Positions 28,501 to 42,476 are shown, counted from the stretch's first letter. The stretch: DNA of 64,000 bases from Lanius collurio (GCA_020086605.1 JACBWW010000003.1:9581613-9645612), one strand, 5' to 3'. Translations and numbers: made by a program. The notes: generated from the sequence alone by a model not told the origin.

Positions 28501-31390
28501 CATCTAAAGCCCTCTGTCACCTGTGTTCTCAGTATCTCAATAAAGTCTTAGAATATTGCTGTTGGATGAGGACTTGTGGGGTTGAAGTCAATGGCGATAA
28601 CTTACTCCTTCATTACACTCTGGAATTAAACAAACATTTTCAAAGTTAGCTAAGTTGATTCAGTTTGGGAAAGGGAGAAATTAGCAGAGGTGTGGAGAAA
28701 GGTAGACTGAAAGAATCTCTTGACACAAACTGGCAAGACGTGAGGATTCTGCAGCATCCATGCATGCACACAGAAATACATGCTTTTAAGAGTCGGTGCC
28801 TGAGTAGAGTTAAATAAAATACAGAATCTAATCCCTGATATTCCAAAGGGTTAAATATGCCTATAAACTGCATTTTAAGACACGCTCTTTAAGGTTACCT
28901 GACCTCATTATGAAAGTACTTTCAAGAATAAAAAATATCAAGGTGAATCTGGCTTTAGCACATCATTAGTACTGAACTACATAGAAAAGACCAGATCTTA
29001 TAGTTTTCATTCTGCAAGGTTCAAGGCTAGTTTGATACTGCTTGTCTCATTTATTAAAAGCTGAGAAAGACTGTGTGGTTTTGGGTGAAGTTTTGTGGGT
29101 CAGGTTTTTTTTGTGTTTGTTGTTTGGCTTTTCTTGTTGTTGTTTTTTTTTAAATTCTAAACAAGCTGTAAAATACTAAATGGTGTGAGGTATTTTGACG
29201 GTATACAAATTTACCTAATAATACGAAACTTATCAGTTATTCTGTCAGATGTAAGAGGGAAAAGTCTCCCTGAAATCTCTTGTGGTTATTTTTGGGAGTG
29301 TCTGTAATGATTTTTGGAATCATTTCTAATATTCATATGTGCAGAATGAGTAAATATGTCTGTGGGTTTATGTCTTGTCAAATACACATATAACCCCATT
29401 CCCAGATGATAACTAGTGTTTGCGGAAATCTGTTATGAGCAGACTCTTTAACATGCTCTCTACCATCAATTACTTCCTGAATTTTGAAGCCACTGCCTTC
29501 AGTAAGCAATACTCTGATGCATTTGCGTCTCTGTCTCAATTTACAGAGTAAAAAGTTATCAGCCACATAATCAGGATTTTTAGGTTTTTTGAGTGTTTTT
29601 TTTTTTTTTTCCTGTGTGTGTGGGGTTTTTTTAACAATCAGAAAGTATGTAGCTAAATATTAGTCAGAAAAATCAAATGCTTACATATTTGAGGGGACAG
29701 GTAAAAGGAGAATTAATTTTTTATGCAAGGCATTTATTAAAGAATATGTTGGGGGATATGAGTAGGATTATTATTACAGATTGACATTGAAATTAAGTAA
29801 ATTCTTCTGATTTCAGGCTTTATCTAAGTCACTTTACATCCTCTATAAGAATTTGATTACTTTAATACAGACCTTTCCACTTCTTTCTCTTTGGGAAGTA
29901 AGTGAAATGCTAATAGTGAGTCTTCCCTGCTCTAACATGTTGTTGATAAAATCAGTTGCAGAGATGAAATTCTTCCAAAGTATGATAAACAAGGAAAACA
30001 ATCACCAGATGAGAAGGTGGGATACAAAGCTGTCTTGGTTAAGTTTGCTTCAAGTTTCTTTGCTGTATTTGGGTGGTCTTTAATACTGAGTCGTTATCTA
30101 ACCTGACTTCTTTCCTTTCGTTTAACCTTCTTGCAAAGTTTCTCCCAACTCCTCCCCACTCCTTGCTCTGTAAGGTTAACATTTACTTCATTAAATACTA
30201 AAGCAATATCAGGTTAAATTGGGAATTTCACATGAATAAAACCACTTTAAATATTTTGTTTCATAATGGTGTTTTTAAAAAGTACAAAAAGAATTCAATT
30301 TGGTTGGACCTAAATTAAAAAAAAATGTTTTGATGTGGGATTTTTTCAGTTTTCTGTTGACAGCTAGACAAGCACCACAGAAGTGTTATTTCCATTTCTG
30401 TTGTTAAATAAAGTGGCACCATTCCTCATTATGCTCTTATTGATTTTTTAGGGTTTTTTAAGAGATGTTTATTTCAGAAGCATGTCATCTCATAATACTC
30501 AGGTTTTGTTTACCAATAACATATATGTTATTCTGTAAGTCTTGCATGATTACACCGAGTTAAACATTTGTGCTACCAGAAAAAGAGTTTCTTATTGGTG
30601 ACTGGTATATGCTTAATAAATATCATTGTTTCTTCCATAATTTTTCTGCTCTTGTCTTTTCCCTTGATTGTTACCAAATGATGTTTCAGACAATAGAGTG
30701 ATTAACAGCAATCTTGCTATTGTTTTTGAATCAGAGTAATTACCTTTAGTAAAGTTTGTGCAATCAGTCCATATCCATATGTGGGATATGGTTGAATGAA
30801 AATTCTTGCTGATGATTATTATAATGAACTCATGGCTGTTAATTTAGCTCAAGAAGTGAATTTCTGATTCTTTGGAAAGACAGCAAACTACATTTTTGTG
30901 TTGGGGAGGAAAAAAAATGTTAGAAATGCAAATTCAGTGACCCAGTTTAATCACCTGATGTGTTTGCAGCTGTTTTAGTGCTAAAATAGAAACAGTATTT
31001 GACCAGATGGCCTTTGGACAAATACATACTCTAGATCTCTTGTGGCTAGCTACTTAACTGAAATTGATTAAAGTGTGTAGGTACTGCTGTTTAATCATGT
31101 GGATGTAGTGGATCGCAGGCAAAAAATTCCCATTCAATTCTTCCCCAAACTTACATACAACTAGTGCTTACTTCCCTGAGTAAGCTTGCTAACTTTGCTT
31201 TGCTGTATTGCAAAGATTTTGAAAGTTCATCTGTTACAAGATAAAATAGGTATGTGAAGTTGATATTTTCAACTACAAACTTCTATTCAGTGGAAGTCAC
31301 AGGATGTAAAAAGTTTTTTAAAGTAGGGTCTCAAATGGTATACTGCTTTTTTTCTTCCTTGTTGCTCATGTTTTCCACTTCACACTTTTG
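22540..31390. other. Intergenic, no gene recognised
   Basis: AT-rich sequence with homopolymers (A16 at 24894-24909, T run near 26790-26808). A patch at 22545-22705 has a TATA-like GGTTATAAG followed by AATAAA, which resembles a compact LTR end but is not enough to call. The last part (30600-31080) is a candidate conserved non-coding stretch described under findings. Confidence 0.5.
30769..30791. repeat. Perfect 8-bp inverted repeat (CCATATCC / GGATATGG)
   Basis: Arms at 30769-30776 and 30784-30791 around a 7-base spacer. Such a structure may be a paired binding site or chance. Confidence 0.8.
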
Positions 31391-32080
31391 GATATCAGGT
31401 TGATGATCCAAAACTGTGAGGAGTAATTGATAGACCAGATTATTATGCCTCTATTCATAGAGGGGCTTCAATATGCTGGGGACACTGGAAAATAGGAAAC
31501 TCATGAAGTTTATCCAAGTTCTGCACCAGGGGAGTAACACCCCATGCACCAAAACAGGTCAAGTTCCTGGGAAAGTTTTGTGGAAAAGGACCTGGGGATC
31601 ATGGTGGAAAAAGGGTAGACAGTGAGATAGCATCATGCCTTTGTAGCAAAAGAGGCCAACAGTATCCTAAGATGTATTTGGAAAAACATTTTCAGTAGGT
31701 TGTGGGAAGCTGGGAGGTGTTCTGTCCTCTCTCCTTGGATTGGTGAGACCACATCTGAAGTGCAATTTTGAGAACTGCACTCTGGTATAAAAGGCACGAA
31801 ATACTGGACTGGGTCCAATAAAAGACAAGAGATTTGATACTTAGAGCATCATACACAGGATGAGAGGCTGAGAGCTGGCATTACTCAGCTTGAAAAGAGA
31901 GGATGGTCAAACATCAGCACAAGTTTTCTGGAAAGGTTACAAAGTGTCCACCCTTGGAGAAGCACAAAACTGGACAGACTGGAAGCAACCAGTTGTAGTG
32001 TACATTCCTTGAGCATGAGGATAGGACTAGACAATTTCAGGAAGCTTTTTCCAAACTCACCCCTTTTTGTGATTTTAGAT
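31391..32080 (+). mobile_element. CR1 LINE fragment, 3' part
   Basis: A 5'-truncated CR1 in sense orientation. It begins near the reverse-transcriptase active-site region (GATGATCCAAAACTG, a degraded form of the usual Asp-Asp-Thr-Lys coding stretch) and runs through the C-terminal coding part to a decayed 3' end near 32080. Recognisable blocks include AACACCCCATGCACCA near 31538, GACCTGGGGATCATGG near 31590 and the GAGGATAGGACTAGACAATT block near 32019. Stops and indels throughout. Confidence 0.85.
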
Positions 32081-35000
32081 TACTTGTAATCCTAGTAAAA
32101 AAAGTGGTATCCATGTACTGTGGAACAGTTAGTCTTAAGGAACTCTGCTATTTCAGACAGTTTTGTGTATCTTGAAGAACACTACACTGCACTTTCAGAA
32201 GATATGGCAGATTATATCTTGTGAGATCCTAGATCTTTTAGCATTGGCATAAAAGACCCCAGATTTCTTTTGCCAACCTGCAGAAAGATCTGTCTCAACT
32301 TTGGGCAGTGTTCCTATTTGTCAACACTCCAGACTCAGGAATATTTTGATGTTAATATTTCTGAAACAAAAAAGCAGACTTGTGTTCAGCCCTTGCTAGA
32401 TGTCTAGTATGTTGCTTCTTCATGCTGTGTGTAGGGTGCAGTGTAGACCTCCTATCTGTGCACATTGTGTGGAAAGAGAGATATACTGTGTTTTCACCCA
32501 GTGTATAAGACCAGTACAATCCATTATCTCTTTACTCTCCTTTTTGTGGGAAGGTCTCAAGGTATGGCTGGCACTGTGGGAACTGAAAGCATAAATCGCC
32601 ATGGAAATCAGATTAAGAGAGTACAGCTAACCCCAAGCATGTGCAGAGGCATTGTGTTTTATACTAATGTTGCCAACCTGCATACTTATGTGACAAACTT
32701 CTTTATTTCCTTAAAAAAATAAACCAAATCAAAACAACAAAAAAATATTAAAAATTAGGAGATGCTTTTTTTCCCTTTCTTTTGCTAAAGAGCTCTATTC
32801 TGTTGTGTAAAATGTTAGTGAAAGGCTAGAGTTTTGATAAGGCCGAGGCAAATACTCTTATGTAAGATATCTGCTAAATCAGAGCCTAAAGTTGCTGCTA
32901 GTTCTTGGCTTGTTAAAGCTCGCAGAAAGCTGGTGTCTTAACACTGTTGGTGCTTGAGAAACTGAGGCAAAAGGTCAGTAATCTTCATAAGTTTCTGTTT
33001 GGGCCTGAAGCTTCAGAAGACAATTGTGCATTTAAAAAAGAACACAAAGAAAATTACCACCCCATATCTGCTTCCCCCCCCCCAGAAAACTGCCAAAACC
33101 CAAACAAATTTAATAAAACCCAACCCCAAAAGGAAACAAACAAAATCGACAAATAGACCCTAACAAAAACTACCCTTGCTGATACTTCATGGAAGATGCT
33201 GTAACTTTCATGCTAGTGGAAGTTTGCTGGAAGTTAACTAAAAATCCCATACAAACAAGTAAGAGAAAACGGAAAATGCAAAGGTATAAAAAGTTACATT
33301 GAGGAAGATACACTGTGATAAGGTCAAACTACTGTCATGACTTTATGTCATCTATGAAAAATCCCTGCCTGATCCAGTGTATTTGTTGTGATGTTTTACT
33401 AGAATGTATCTGTTCCTGATAGTCTTCTTTTATAAAATTGGGAGAGAGAAAAACAATGGTAGCTTATGTACTGTGCACACATTTCCTTCAAGTGATGCTC
33501 ACAGTATTTCATAGCAGTTCCCCATTTCACTTCTGCTTCTCAGTTAGCTTGCAAGAATCATGAGCCAAAGATGACATGTAAAATTTAAACTTTTGTGTCT
33601 TTGTGAACTCTTCTGTGTCTGCAACAGCCAGTACAAAATCAGTACACTACAAGGATGCTTTTCTGAAGGCTAGAATATGGTGCATATGCACCTGCTTAAA
33701 TTCTGTACTGCCTGTATTTAACTTCTATTTACTGCAACTGTCTACTATCAAAAGAAAACATATTCCAGTAAAATTTGTTAAAAGTGTCCATACTTTTATG
33801 TGCTACCCCTTGGCCATCCAGTCTTTCACAGAGAGGTAGATCAATAAGTGTTGACTATGGATTTTCTCATGTGACAGAAATAAAATGTGTTTAAAATTGC
33901 TAAAATTCACTTAATATTTGAATTTTTATTAGATATTAACAGCAAGAGTTTTGTGCTTTAAAACTTACTTATGTACTGAAAGAGGGAGTCTATGAAATTA
34001 TGTCCAGAATAAAACATCATATGTCAGAAGACTAATTTTTTCTCTATGAATGCACAACAGCCTAGCTGTCACATCTGCAAAACAGTTTAGAAATAAAATC
34101 CATGTATTTGGGTATTGTACCACCAAAAATGATTTGGTTCTAAGGACCTTACTCTAAACTGCTTTCAGGATTTGCCATTATTATAAATGTCAATGAATAC
34201 TGTTGTATTCCTTCCTCTCCTTGTCTCAACCCAACATAGTATTCTCTTCAAGTTCCCATAATGACACTACTGCACAAATTATGTTTCTTCAAGGCTGATC
34301 ATTCTATGAAATATTATCCAAAACATCCTCACCAGTATTTGTGGTGTTAATATTAAAAAATAAAGGCAACAATAAAAAGTCCCCACACTGAAAACTGGAG
34401 TCTTTCTCTAATCAGCCACTGCTAGATTTAGAATTCAGTTTTAATAAATGAAGAATCTTTATCCATATATTTAATTCAATTGGATGTTTCAGACTTCGGG
34501 TTGTCTGGGACAAGGAAATGAAAGCAGAATCTCTAGAAAATTGTGAAAATATATGTCACTGAAAAGTAGAAAAAAGATTTCATTGCTTTAAATTCCAAGT
34601 TGACTAGGAACAACTGTGAGGTTGTATGTATATTACTAAATTGATTATTTCCTCAATCCTAGTGAGAATTTCCTTTTTGTGGGTTACATTTTGGCAAGTT
34701 TTCCTCTATTAAATTCATATTAGTTGGATTCAAATATAATATTATCTTACATATTAATATTTTAAAATGTGAAAATAACTAAAATTAAAATCTTCTGTAT
34801 TTCTTAAAGGAAAGAAACTAAAACCCATCCCCCAAAAGAACCACCCCAGCAAATATCAACTTACTAAATAGTTAATTTAAAAGCAGATTTCTGTACTTTT
34901 GTCTGATGATGGGAAGGGAAATCAATCCTTTAACCATCTTTAGAGTTGAGATCCAACATCCAGTACAGTCAGTAGAAAACTGGATTGTGATAACAAGTTT

Positions 35001-38000
35001 TTCACTGCTCTTTACAGAACATTGTCAGCTTATCATGGTGTTTATCTTTGCTTATTCTCTCACCTCTTTACCTCTCAAACAAAAATGGATTAGTTACAAG
35101 AGATAAAGGAGATGGGGTACCTGGGAGTCAGGAATTAAAAAGCAGTCTGAATAACTGAAAGAATAGCTTCTCCTGACATTCAAAAAAAAAGTTTTTTACT
35201 TGTAATTTTCTTGTTTCTATGCTTGTACTATGGCATTTTTCCAGGACTTGCTCTAATCCTGGAAACCGATCAGTTTAACTTGTTTCCATTTTCAACTAGA
35301 TGATCTAATGAAGCTCTCACATGGCTGGGCCAGAGCAGTTTAGGATGTTGCTGATGCCTGAGTGAAAATAGGCAGTGACTGTCTGCATCTGGTTTCTTCT
35401 TTCGTCTTCACAGTTCTTTGTTACCTCTGTTACCACTTCAACTGTACCCTTACTATTGCTTTTGTCCTCTCCTTGCTTATGTTGGAACTAGAGTCCAATT
35501 AAAGGTCATGTGTAGAAAAATTAATACAAAAGTAATTTTTTAACAGTTTTTGGTTTTATGTAAGGACTTCATTTTGTGAACTTTATGATCCTTGCTTGAT
35601 CTGGTATATTTATACAAGTAACAGTAACATTTTAGCTGATTTTTTCTTCAAAAAAACTGGCACTACACAAGTATTCCAGGTAGTAACCTATTTCCTGAAA
35701 AACTTGGGTGAACATTCCTGTCCAAAACTTCTTATCACCTCCCCCCCACCTCGCAAACTTAGTGCAGTTCTGAGAAGGAAGCGTGAGGCTGGGGATCCTC
35801 TCCTCATACAAAAATACATTACTAGATCTCACAGTCTCAGCTTGCAAAAGAGGTGAGAGTTCTGTTGCCTGAAATATCAGTGAGGCACACTGATAAGTCT
35901 CCAGAGCAAACAGCACAAGCTTGTTGCACTGTCCTGTGGAGGTTTTCTCCCTTTCTCTGATCTGTTGCTATTGTTAATCCTGTTGCTGTACTTAGTACTA
36001 ATTTTCACTCTGCTGATTATAAAATGATCCTCAAAACTATTATTCTGATGAGCTTAACATTATTATGTTGTATGTATATGAGATTGTTGCAAGTCTTTAT
36101 TACCAATATTAACTAAATAAATTACCTAAAAAATTAATGATGCATTCCTTAAAAGACTAGCCATGTGTAAATATATACAATTTAGAGAAAGCTCGATGGT
36201 GTGCTGTCTGTTTCTACAGTATTCTATCTGCATTGTTGACATCAATTTAAAACATGGGCACTTGTGAGTTTCCAATTTATAATTCTTCCTATAGAAATCA
36301 ACTATTTTGTCTTTGATGCCATGGAAATACTTTTGCTGGAGATCAGAGAAAGCCTGTAAAAAATATTGCATGAAGTCAAACACTCTATTCAGTTACAGAA
36401 ATAAACTGGGAAAAACCCTGTCTATTTTAAGCCAGATGTAGACTTTTGTTCATGATCTGGATGTACAAGTACTTATGAACAAAATTATCTGATTTTGCAA
36501 ACTTAATGAACAGTTTACTTCCATATATGTAAATCTTCTAACAAGGATTTTTTTTTTGCAGATTTCTGGCAGCTTTAGTGAGTGTGTTGTATGAATCTAT
36601 AAATAAATATTTGCTGCACATTTTAATGTGTGACTTTTTAGACTTGAATTTTTACTAAGTTTAGATACAGTTGCAAGGATATTAAGAAATGTTAAACTGC
36701 AGAGGGCTATATTTTTTCAAAGCAAAGATGGTTCTTTTCCCAGAAATGATTTATTGCTCAGTTTTTTAGTTGATTCAAAACAAAATATTTCTCAGTTGTT
36801 ACTGACATGTGATGTATCCATAAGGAGTCTAGTCATGCTGAGAGGTGGGCTCCTTGAACGAGTTCTTGGCTTGAGAACTGAGACTTGTGAGACCTCCTTT
36901 CTCTTAGCTCTAAAGGAGACTGCTCTCTTTATGTAAATGCTTTTATGGTGCTTGCTGGTGAGTGGCATGAAAACCTCTGGAGAGCTTGAAACTCTTTTAC
37001 TAAACATGCAGTGTTGGTTTCTGGATATATCATTCAGAGTGATGATGATTATATGAGATGACAAAAGGATATGTGTGCTGGTAATGCCATGGACATTTCT
37101 TTGGGGATCTTTGCACAAAGGCATCATCCATTTGTTCATTTAAAGCTTTGTCTTACATTTGAGCCTACTGGCATTCAAAGTTCAAATATTTTATCTTCTT
37201 TTAGAAATTTCTTTATGTTTTTGCTGGGCTGTGCCAAGAGGGCAAAAGGTAGAAATGAGAGCCTAATGTGAGTTTAAGACTTTTGACATATGCCTCTTCC
37301 ACAGAGTTTACAACTTCTGGAAGGGAGAAATCTCTACTTTGACACCAAAACAGAAATATTCAATGAGTCAGTGAGGAGTCAGAACATCTTGAACATGCTG
37401 GTTCCAGCAACAGAGCTGTGGCAATCTATGCACTTTTGTAAGAAGAATTAATGAAGCTGCACAGGCATCTGTTGATGCTACATTCACCATACACCAACTT
37501 TTGTGGGTGCAGTTCAGCTGAGTTGTTTTCTCTATCACCTACATAACTTCAGTCTGGCTATTGAATCAGTGCATGCTTGTTTTCATAAAAAAATAATCTA
37601 TGAGCCAGCCTCTTTCTCCTTACAGATTTCACAGCTACCTAATTCATTAATTTTTCTGACACTGAAAATTAATTTCCTATGTCCCCTGATGTTGCATTAT
37701 ATGATAACTAATAAGAATCATCACAGTCATTTTGAAAAACAAATAAAACCTGAATATGAGTCTAGAAGAGAAAAACTGAACTCTCTGGAGGGAAGTTTTC
37801 TTCATTTCCATCTTAGCATTTAGAAGTGTGATCCTTTGCTGTCCTGGGATTGAACTGATGCCACATCACAGATCCAAGTGCAGGATGAAAGCTCCAAGGG
37901 GAAGATACAAAAACTCCCCCATTCTGGAAGAAAATACCACTAGCTCCTCATTCTACTATGATGAATACTGTGAAAATGAAATATAGGGAAGCATAGGCTT

Positions 38001-38094
38001 AGAAGAAATCTCCTGTGGAACACTTCTTGCGAAGCTACCTGCATGCAGCTAACCCTGCTCAATCAGATTATGGTTTTGTAGATACAACTCAGTG
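32081..38094. other. Intergenic, no gene recognised
   Basis: AT-rich sequence. It contains an A/C-rich stretch with a C10 run at 33050-33175 and otherwise no nameable element. Confidence 0.55.
33050..33175. repeat. A/C-rich low-complexity stretch with C10 run
   Basis: The + strand is almost entirely A and C for about 125 bp, with a run of ten C at 33074-33083 and several AAACCC-like words. Confidence 0.8.
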
Positions 38095-38200
38095 TGCTGC
38101 TGCCCTTGCTTGAGGTTGTTCTGTTTCAGCTGTAGGACTTTACATTTCCCTTTGTGGGAACTCATCACATCTTATTTGCTCATCCTTCCAGCAACCAAAA
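38095..38200 (-). mobile_element. Short CR1 LINE fragment
   Basis: On the + strand the block AGCTGTAGGACTTTACATTT, followed by a CCCTTTGTGGGAACTCATCA block and TCATCCTTCCAGC, matches the antisense of a CR1 coding segment. About 100 bp survive, with unclear ends. Confidence 0.5.
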
Positions 38201-39436
38201 GAAAACAAATGTGTTTATTCGTGCAAGAACATGTAAATTTTGCTGTAACACTTCCTACAAGGAGTTAGAGTCTGTGAAGCTCTCTTATGCCTTGCTTACA
38301 TATTCTAACCTGTGCCCTTAATGCCCTTTATGGCAAATTTTCAGGGTTAACAAGTTTCACCATACTTAGAAATTAAAAAGCATATCTCATACAGCACATA
38401 ATTTTCTCCTTTTTGAAAATTTTCACATATATTCAATCATCTGAAGGAATTTAATCTACTGTGGTGTTGTGGAAACTACAGCTCCTTTCTCCTTGAACTA
38501 CTTTTAGTGCTTATCCAAATTGAGCTACGAAAGAAAAATCTGGGCCAGTTCATTTACTGAGGTTGGTTACTCTTGTGTTTAATATTCTCTAATGATCCAC
38601 TAGTGTATTCCTAAATGTGTGTTGCTATCCAATAGATTATAGCACAGATACCTAAGCTGCATAACAGAAGTAAAGTAGTTGCTGGAGAGGGATGACTATT
38701 AAGTAATATATTCATGAGCAGCTAGTCTCAGTTTAGCTGTGTCCACAGATTATCTGGATATTTTTAATTTAAAATCTTGATGGACACAAAATGTAACTGA
38801 TATGAAAGTCTCCTAGAAATAATTGATGAGGTAATGTTCTCTGAGGAATAAGAATTTGCTGTGCTATGTCTTTAGCTTCTAACAGATATGAATGAACACA
38901 AATATTGCACTGTTTTTGGCAGAGAGTGCTGTGGTAACACTTGGTGTGCAATGCTCTCAGGATTTTCAGCTCTGGCAGTTGCAGCTTTTGCTTGTCTGGA
39001 AAACTTGCTTTTAACACAGCATCAAATGAACATGACTGAGCCTGGTCATCGGTGAGTGAGTAATCCATTATTCTGTAAACACAGATTACACCATCAAGTT
39101 CTGCCTAAGAACTGAAATTGTCTACTCAGCAAGGAATTTAATATTAGAGGGTAAAACTTGATTGAAAGTAATACATTCAAAAAATGTGTTTTATTTCTAT
39201 TTCAGAACACATTTCTGAAATACAGATAAGACAAGCCAAGGAATTCTTCCACTCTTTAAACTTAAATAGTATAGCTCTCTTTTTATCAGCATGTTGGATA
39301 ACCATTGCTTTCCCAGCCAAAAATTGTTAGATAAAGTCAGGATAAAACCACTCTGCTACTTGTGGTTATTTGTATTTCTTAAAAATCAGTCCAGATGGAC
39401 AAAGCTCCTTCAGACTCTTTTCTTTATCTGGTAGAT

Positions 39437-39490
39437 AAAAAATGAAAAAAAAAAAAAAAGAATGAAAAAAGAAAAAAAAAGAAAAAAAAA
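39437..39490. repeat. A-rich tract with GAATG and G interruptions
   Basis: About 54 bp, nearly all A. Confidence 0.9.
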
Positions 39491-40511
39491 GTTGATTTTC
39501 CTCTGAGGTCACAGCTGAAAATATGAAAGTGAACTGTGTGAAGTGTGACCAGACTAGGCCTTCAAATTCGATCATTTAGGAGGTAAATTCTATTTGCATA
39601 CTGATGTCCTTCTATTGTTTAGATGAGCAGGGAGAAGTACTACATATCAATTCCTTTCTTTTAGTTAACTGTCTTGGAAATGAAGAATGGGTAATTCCTC
39701 CAGGAGAAATCTCAAGGCAAAGGAGGTTCAGAAAGATCAGCTGAGAAACTTCACTGAAGCAGCACTCAAGACAATTTTGTAATGAAATATCTAGCATATA
39801 CAAAAGAACTTATAAGTAGAACTCTTAACAACAAATTATCCCTACATTAATAAAAACGCAGCAAAGCAAAAATGGGTGATTGTTTGCAACTGTAATAGCA
39901 GCTTTTTTTTGAGACTTTGAAGGCAACATGTTCCATTAAAAGTGTGGAGTTGTGTATATCAATGAGCCCAGGTTGACATCTGACCTATTTTAATGAAAGA
40001 TTTTGTATATTGATATCTTTATTAACCAAATTTGTTTTGTATAGAGGAAGTATAAAAGTTTATTTTACAGATGATTCTTCTTCAGAATTTGATCTCTTCC
40101 AGTGTATGCAATTGCAAACCATCTGCCTTATTCCATATGATAAAAAAAGTGAATATAAAGTCATTAAAAAAAAATGGTCGTGACACATCTGAAAGAATGA
40201 AATACAATTTGAAGAGAGGGAAGAGAAAATATGAGATGAGGGGAGATGACATTATAGCCCTAGGTTTTTTCTCGAATCTAGACTCAAATGATTTTTTACA
40301 GAGAAAAAGTAATTTCAGAAAGTAACTGCCCTGAATTTATGGACATACTAGTATGAGTTATGAGTACTAATGTTATTATCTAGCATTATAAACATAAATT
40401 AAATATTGTATAAAAATCCACACTTAGTGCTTTTATTGCATGTAATGACCATATCGACGCTCTCTCATGAGACCTACAAACTAGTCCTTAAGAGTAAGAT
40501 GGATCCTTGGA

Positions 40512-40600
40512 TTTTTTTCTCTTTTTTTTTTCTTTTTTTTTCTTTATTTTTTCTTTTTTTTTCTTTTCTTTTTTTTCTTTTTTCTTTTTTTTTTTTTTTC
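40512..40600. repeat. Long pyrimidine tract (T8C-type repeats)
   Basis: About 90 bp of T runs separated by single C, with one A (in CTTTATTT), followed by CCAG. It is a near-pure polypyrimidine strand. Confidence 0.95.
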
Positions 40601-40689
40601 CAGAAGGTCTTTTGAAAGTATCTGTTACAAATTAATATTTACCCTGGAAGATCTGATCACAGTGTCAGTGATCCTCAACTTTTCTGGTT

Positions 40690-40721
40690 GATGATCCTCA
40701 AATTTGATGATCCTCAAATTT
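40690..40721. repeat. 16-bp tandem duplication GATGATCCTCAAATTT x2
   Basis: Two exact copies, with a related partial copy (GTGATCCTCAACTTTT) just upstream near 40667. Confidence 0.95.
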
Positions 40722-41217
40722 TTCTGTTCTTTTGTTTCATGAAGAAAATTACATTTGTGTTATGAGCTTAGCTTTCAGTAGAAACAGTAAGATGGGTGTT
40801 AATATATCTATGTTGCCCAAATTAACATAATTGTATAATCAATATATCTGAATTAATATGCATATATTAATGTACTAAGGCAGGAATGTGAGGGGAGGAA
40901 ATGATGTTACTAATGAACATTTGATATGCACTTTAAAGATCTTAAAAACAAAATAATAACTAACAAGGTATTCAGCTGCTGGTAGAAATTGAGCATTGTG
41001 GAAAAGAGATACAATCCAACTTGTCTACTATTTTCAACTTGTAGATTTCTTAATATAGATACACTGTTGAAAGTGAGTAGTTGCTGTTAAAAAAAAATCT
41101 ATTGATAGAGACTTTCACCTGTAAAGAATATACTGAATACATTTCCTAGAAGAAGGTTTTTTTGTTTGATTGTCTATAGCATGAAGGAGAGAAGAGTATT
41201 TGTCAAACTGTGTAAAA

Positions 41218-41850
41218 TCACAGAATCATAGAATTACTAAGTTTGGAAAATACCTCTAAGATCATCAAGCCAAACCATTAACCCAGCGCTGCTGTGTTCA
41301 CCACAATACCATGTCCCCAAGTGCCATGTCCACACACCTTTGGAGCACTTCCAGGAAAGGTGTTTTCACCACTTCCCTGGGCAGCCTGGCCACACTTTCA
41401 ATGATGAAATTATTCCTGATTTTGTCTGAACCTCCTCTGGTACAACCTGAGACCATTTTCTTTCATCCTGTCACTTGTCACCTGGGAGAAGAGGTAGCAA
41501 CTCCCAGGCAGTGAGGTTGTTCCCCCACTTGGCTACACCCTCTTTTCAGGTAGTTGTAGAGAGGTGGAAGGTGCTCCCTGAACCTCTTTTTCTCCAAGTT
41601 GTACAACCCCAGATCCCTCAGCTATTTCTTGCATAATCTCTTCTCCAGACCATTCACCAGCTCCATTGCCCCTCTCTGGACATGCTCTAGCATCTTCAGT
41701 ACTTTCTTGCAGTGAGGAGCCCAAAACTGATCACAAGATTTGAGGTATGGCCTCATCAGTATCGAGTACAGGGGGATGGTCTCTGCCCTGGTCAGGCTGG
41801 CCACAAAATTTTTTGGTATAGGCCAGGATGCCATTGGCCTCCTTGGCCAA
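41218..41850 (-). mobile_element. CR1 LINE, 3' portion
   Basis: A well-preserved CR1 in minus orientation. Its 3' end is at the left, with the terminal ATTCTATGATTCTGTGAT-type repeat seen as ATCACAGAATCATAGAATT at 41218. The minus-strand frame at 41622-41834 reads as the C-terminal part of CR1 ORF2 ([39 protein letters not shown]). Frameshifts follow. It is 5'-truncated at about 41850. It is the best-preserved CR1 copy in the window. Confidence 0.92.
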
Positions 41851-42476
41851 GTGAGATGAGAATACTAGGAGAGCCCACCAGAGGAGCATGGTGATAAAAG
41901 TACATGGTGGTGACTGCTTACAGAAATGAATTTTACATGTGTAATGTAGGAAATTTGGAATTGTATTGACAAGCTCATAGAACACAGTCAGGAAGACTGT
42001 ATATCATCTGTTAATTCACCTTATTAAATTACTGCAATACTAATCAAATTTTCCATTGTAAATTCTGTTCTTTTTAGATTGTTGTTGGTTATGAAAATGA
42101 TTTCAGGATATATCATAAATTCCCATGTAGCTGTCACTGTCCTGTATCATTTTAAATACAAAACAAAATTTAAGCAACAAAAGGCCTGAATTTTTTTATT
42201 CATTAGCATTACACATAATTATTTTCTGCAGAAAAAAGAGAAAAGAATAAAGTACATGTGACCATAGGGTCAATGATGTTCCTTAAGGTTTTTCTGGCAG
42301 ATGGAGTTCGAGAAAACAACTTCTGTTGCAGACTGGACTGAAATGAGAAGTTTCAGTCATGACCATGTTACTGAAATAGTTGTTTTCTTCCTTTGAATAC
42401 ATTTAAATACTTTCCTTTCCTATACCTTTAAATAGAGGGAACCAGACCTCAGACAGCCTTCTTTCTCCTGGTCCCC
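41851..42476. other. Intergenic, nothing recognised
   Basis: AT-rich sequence between a CR1 copy and an LTR, with no gene. Confidence 0.6.

Larger units (their letters stand above)
38201..41217. other. Intergenic, low-complexity tracts only
   Basis: AT-rich. It contains the A-rich tract at 39437-39490, the pyrimidine tract at 40512-40600 and the 16-bp tandem duplication at 40690-40721. No gene. Confidence 0.6.

Noticed and set aside
41622..41834. Functional LINE reverse-transcriptase gene
   Set aside because: Only the C-terminal end of CR1 ORF2 remains, with frameshifts and a 5' truncation.
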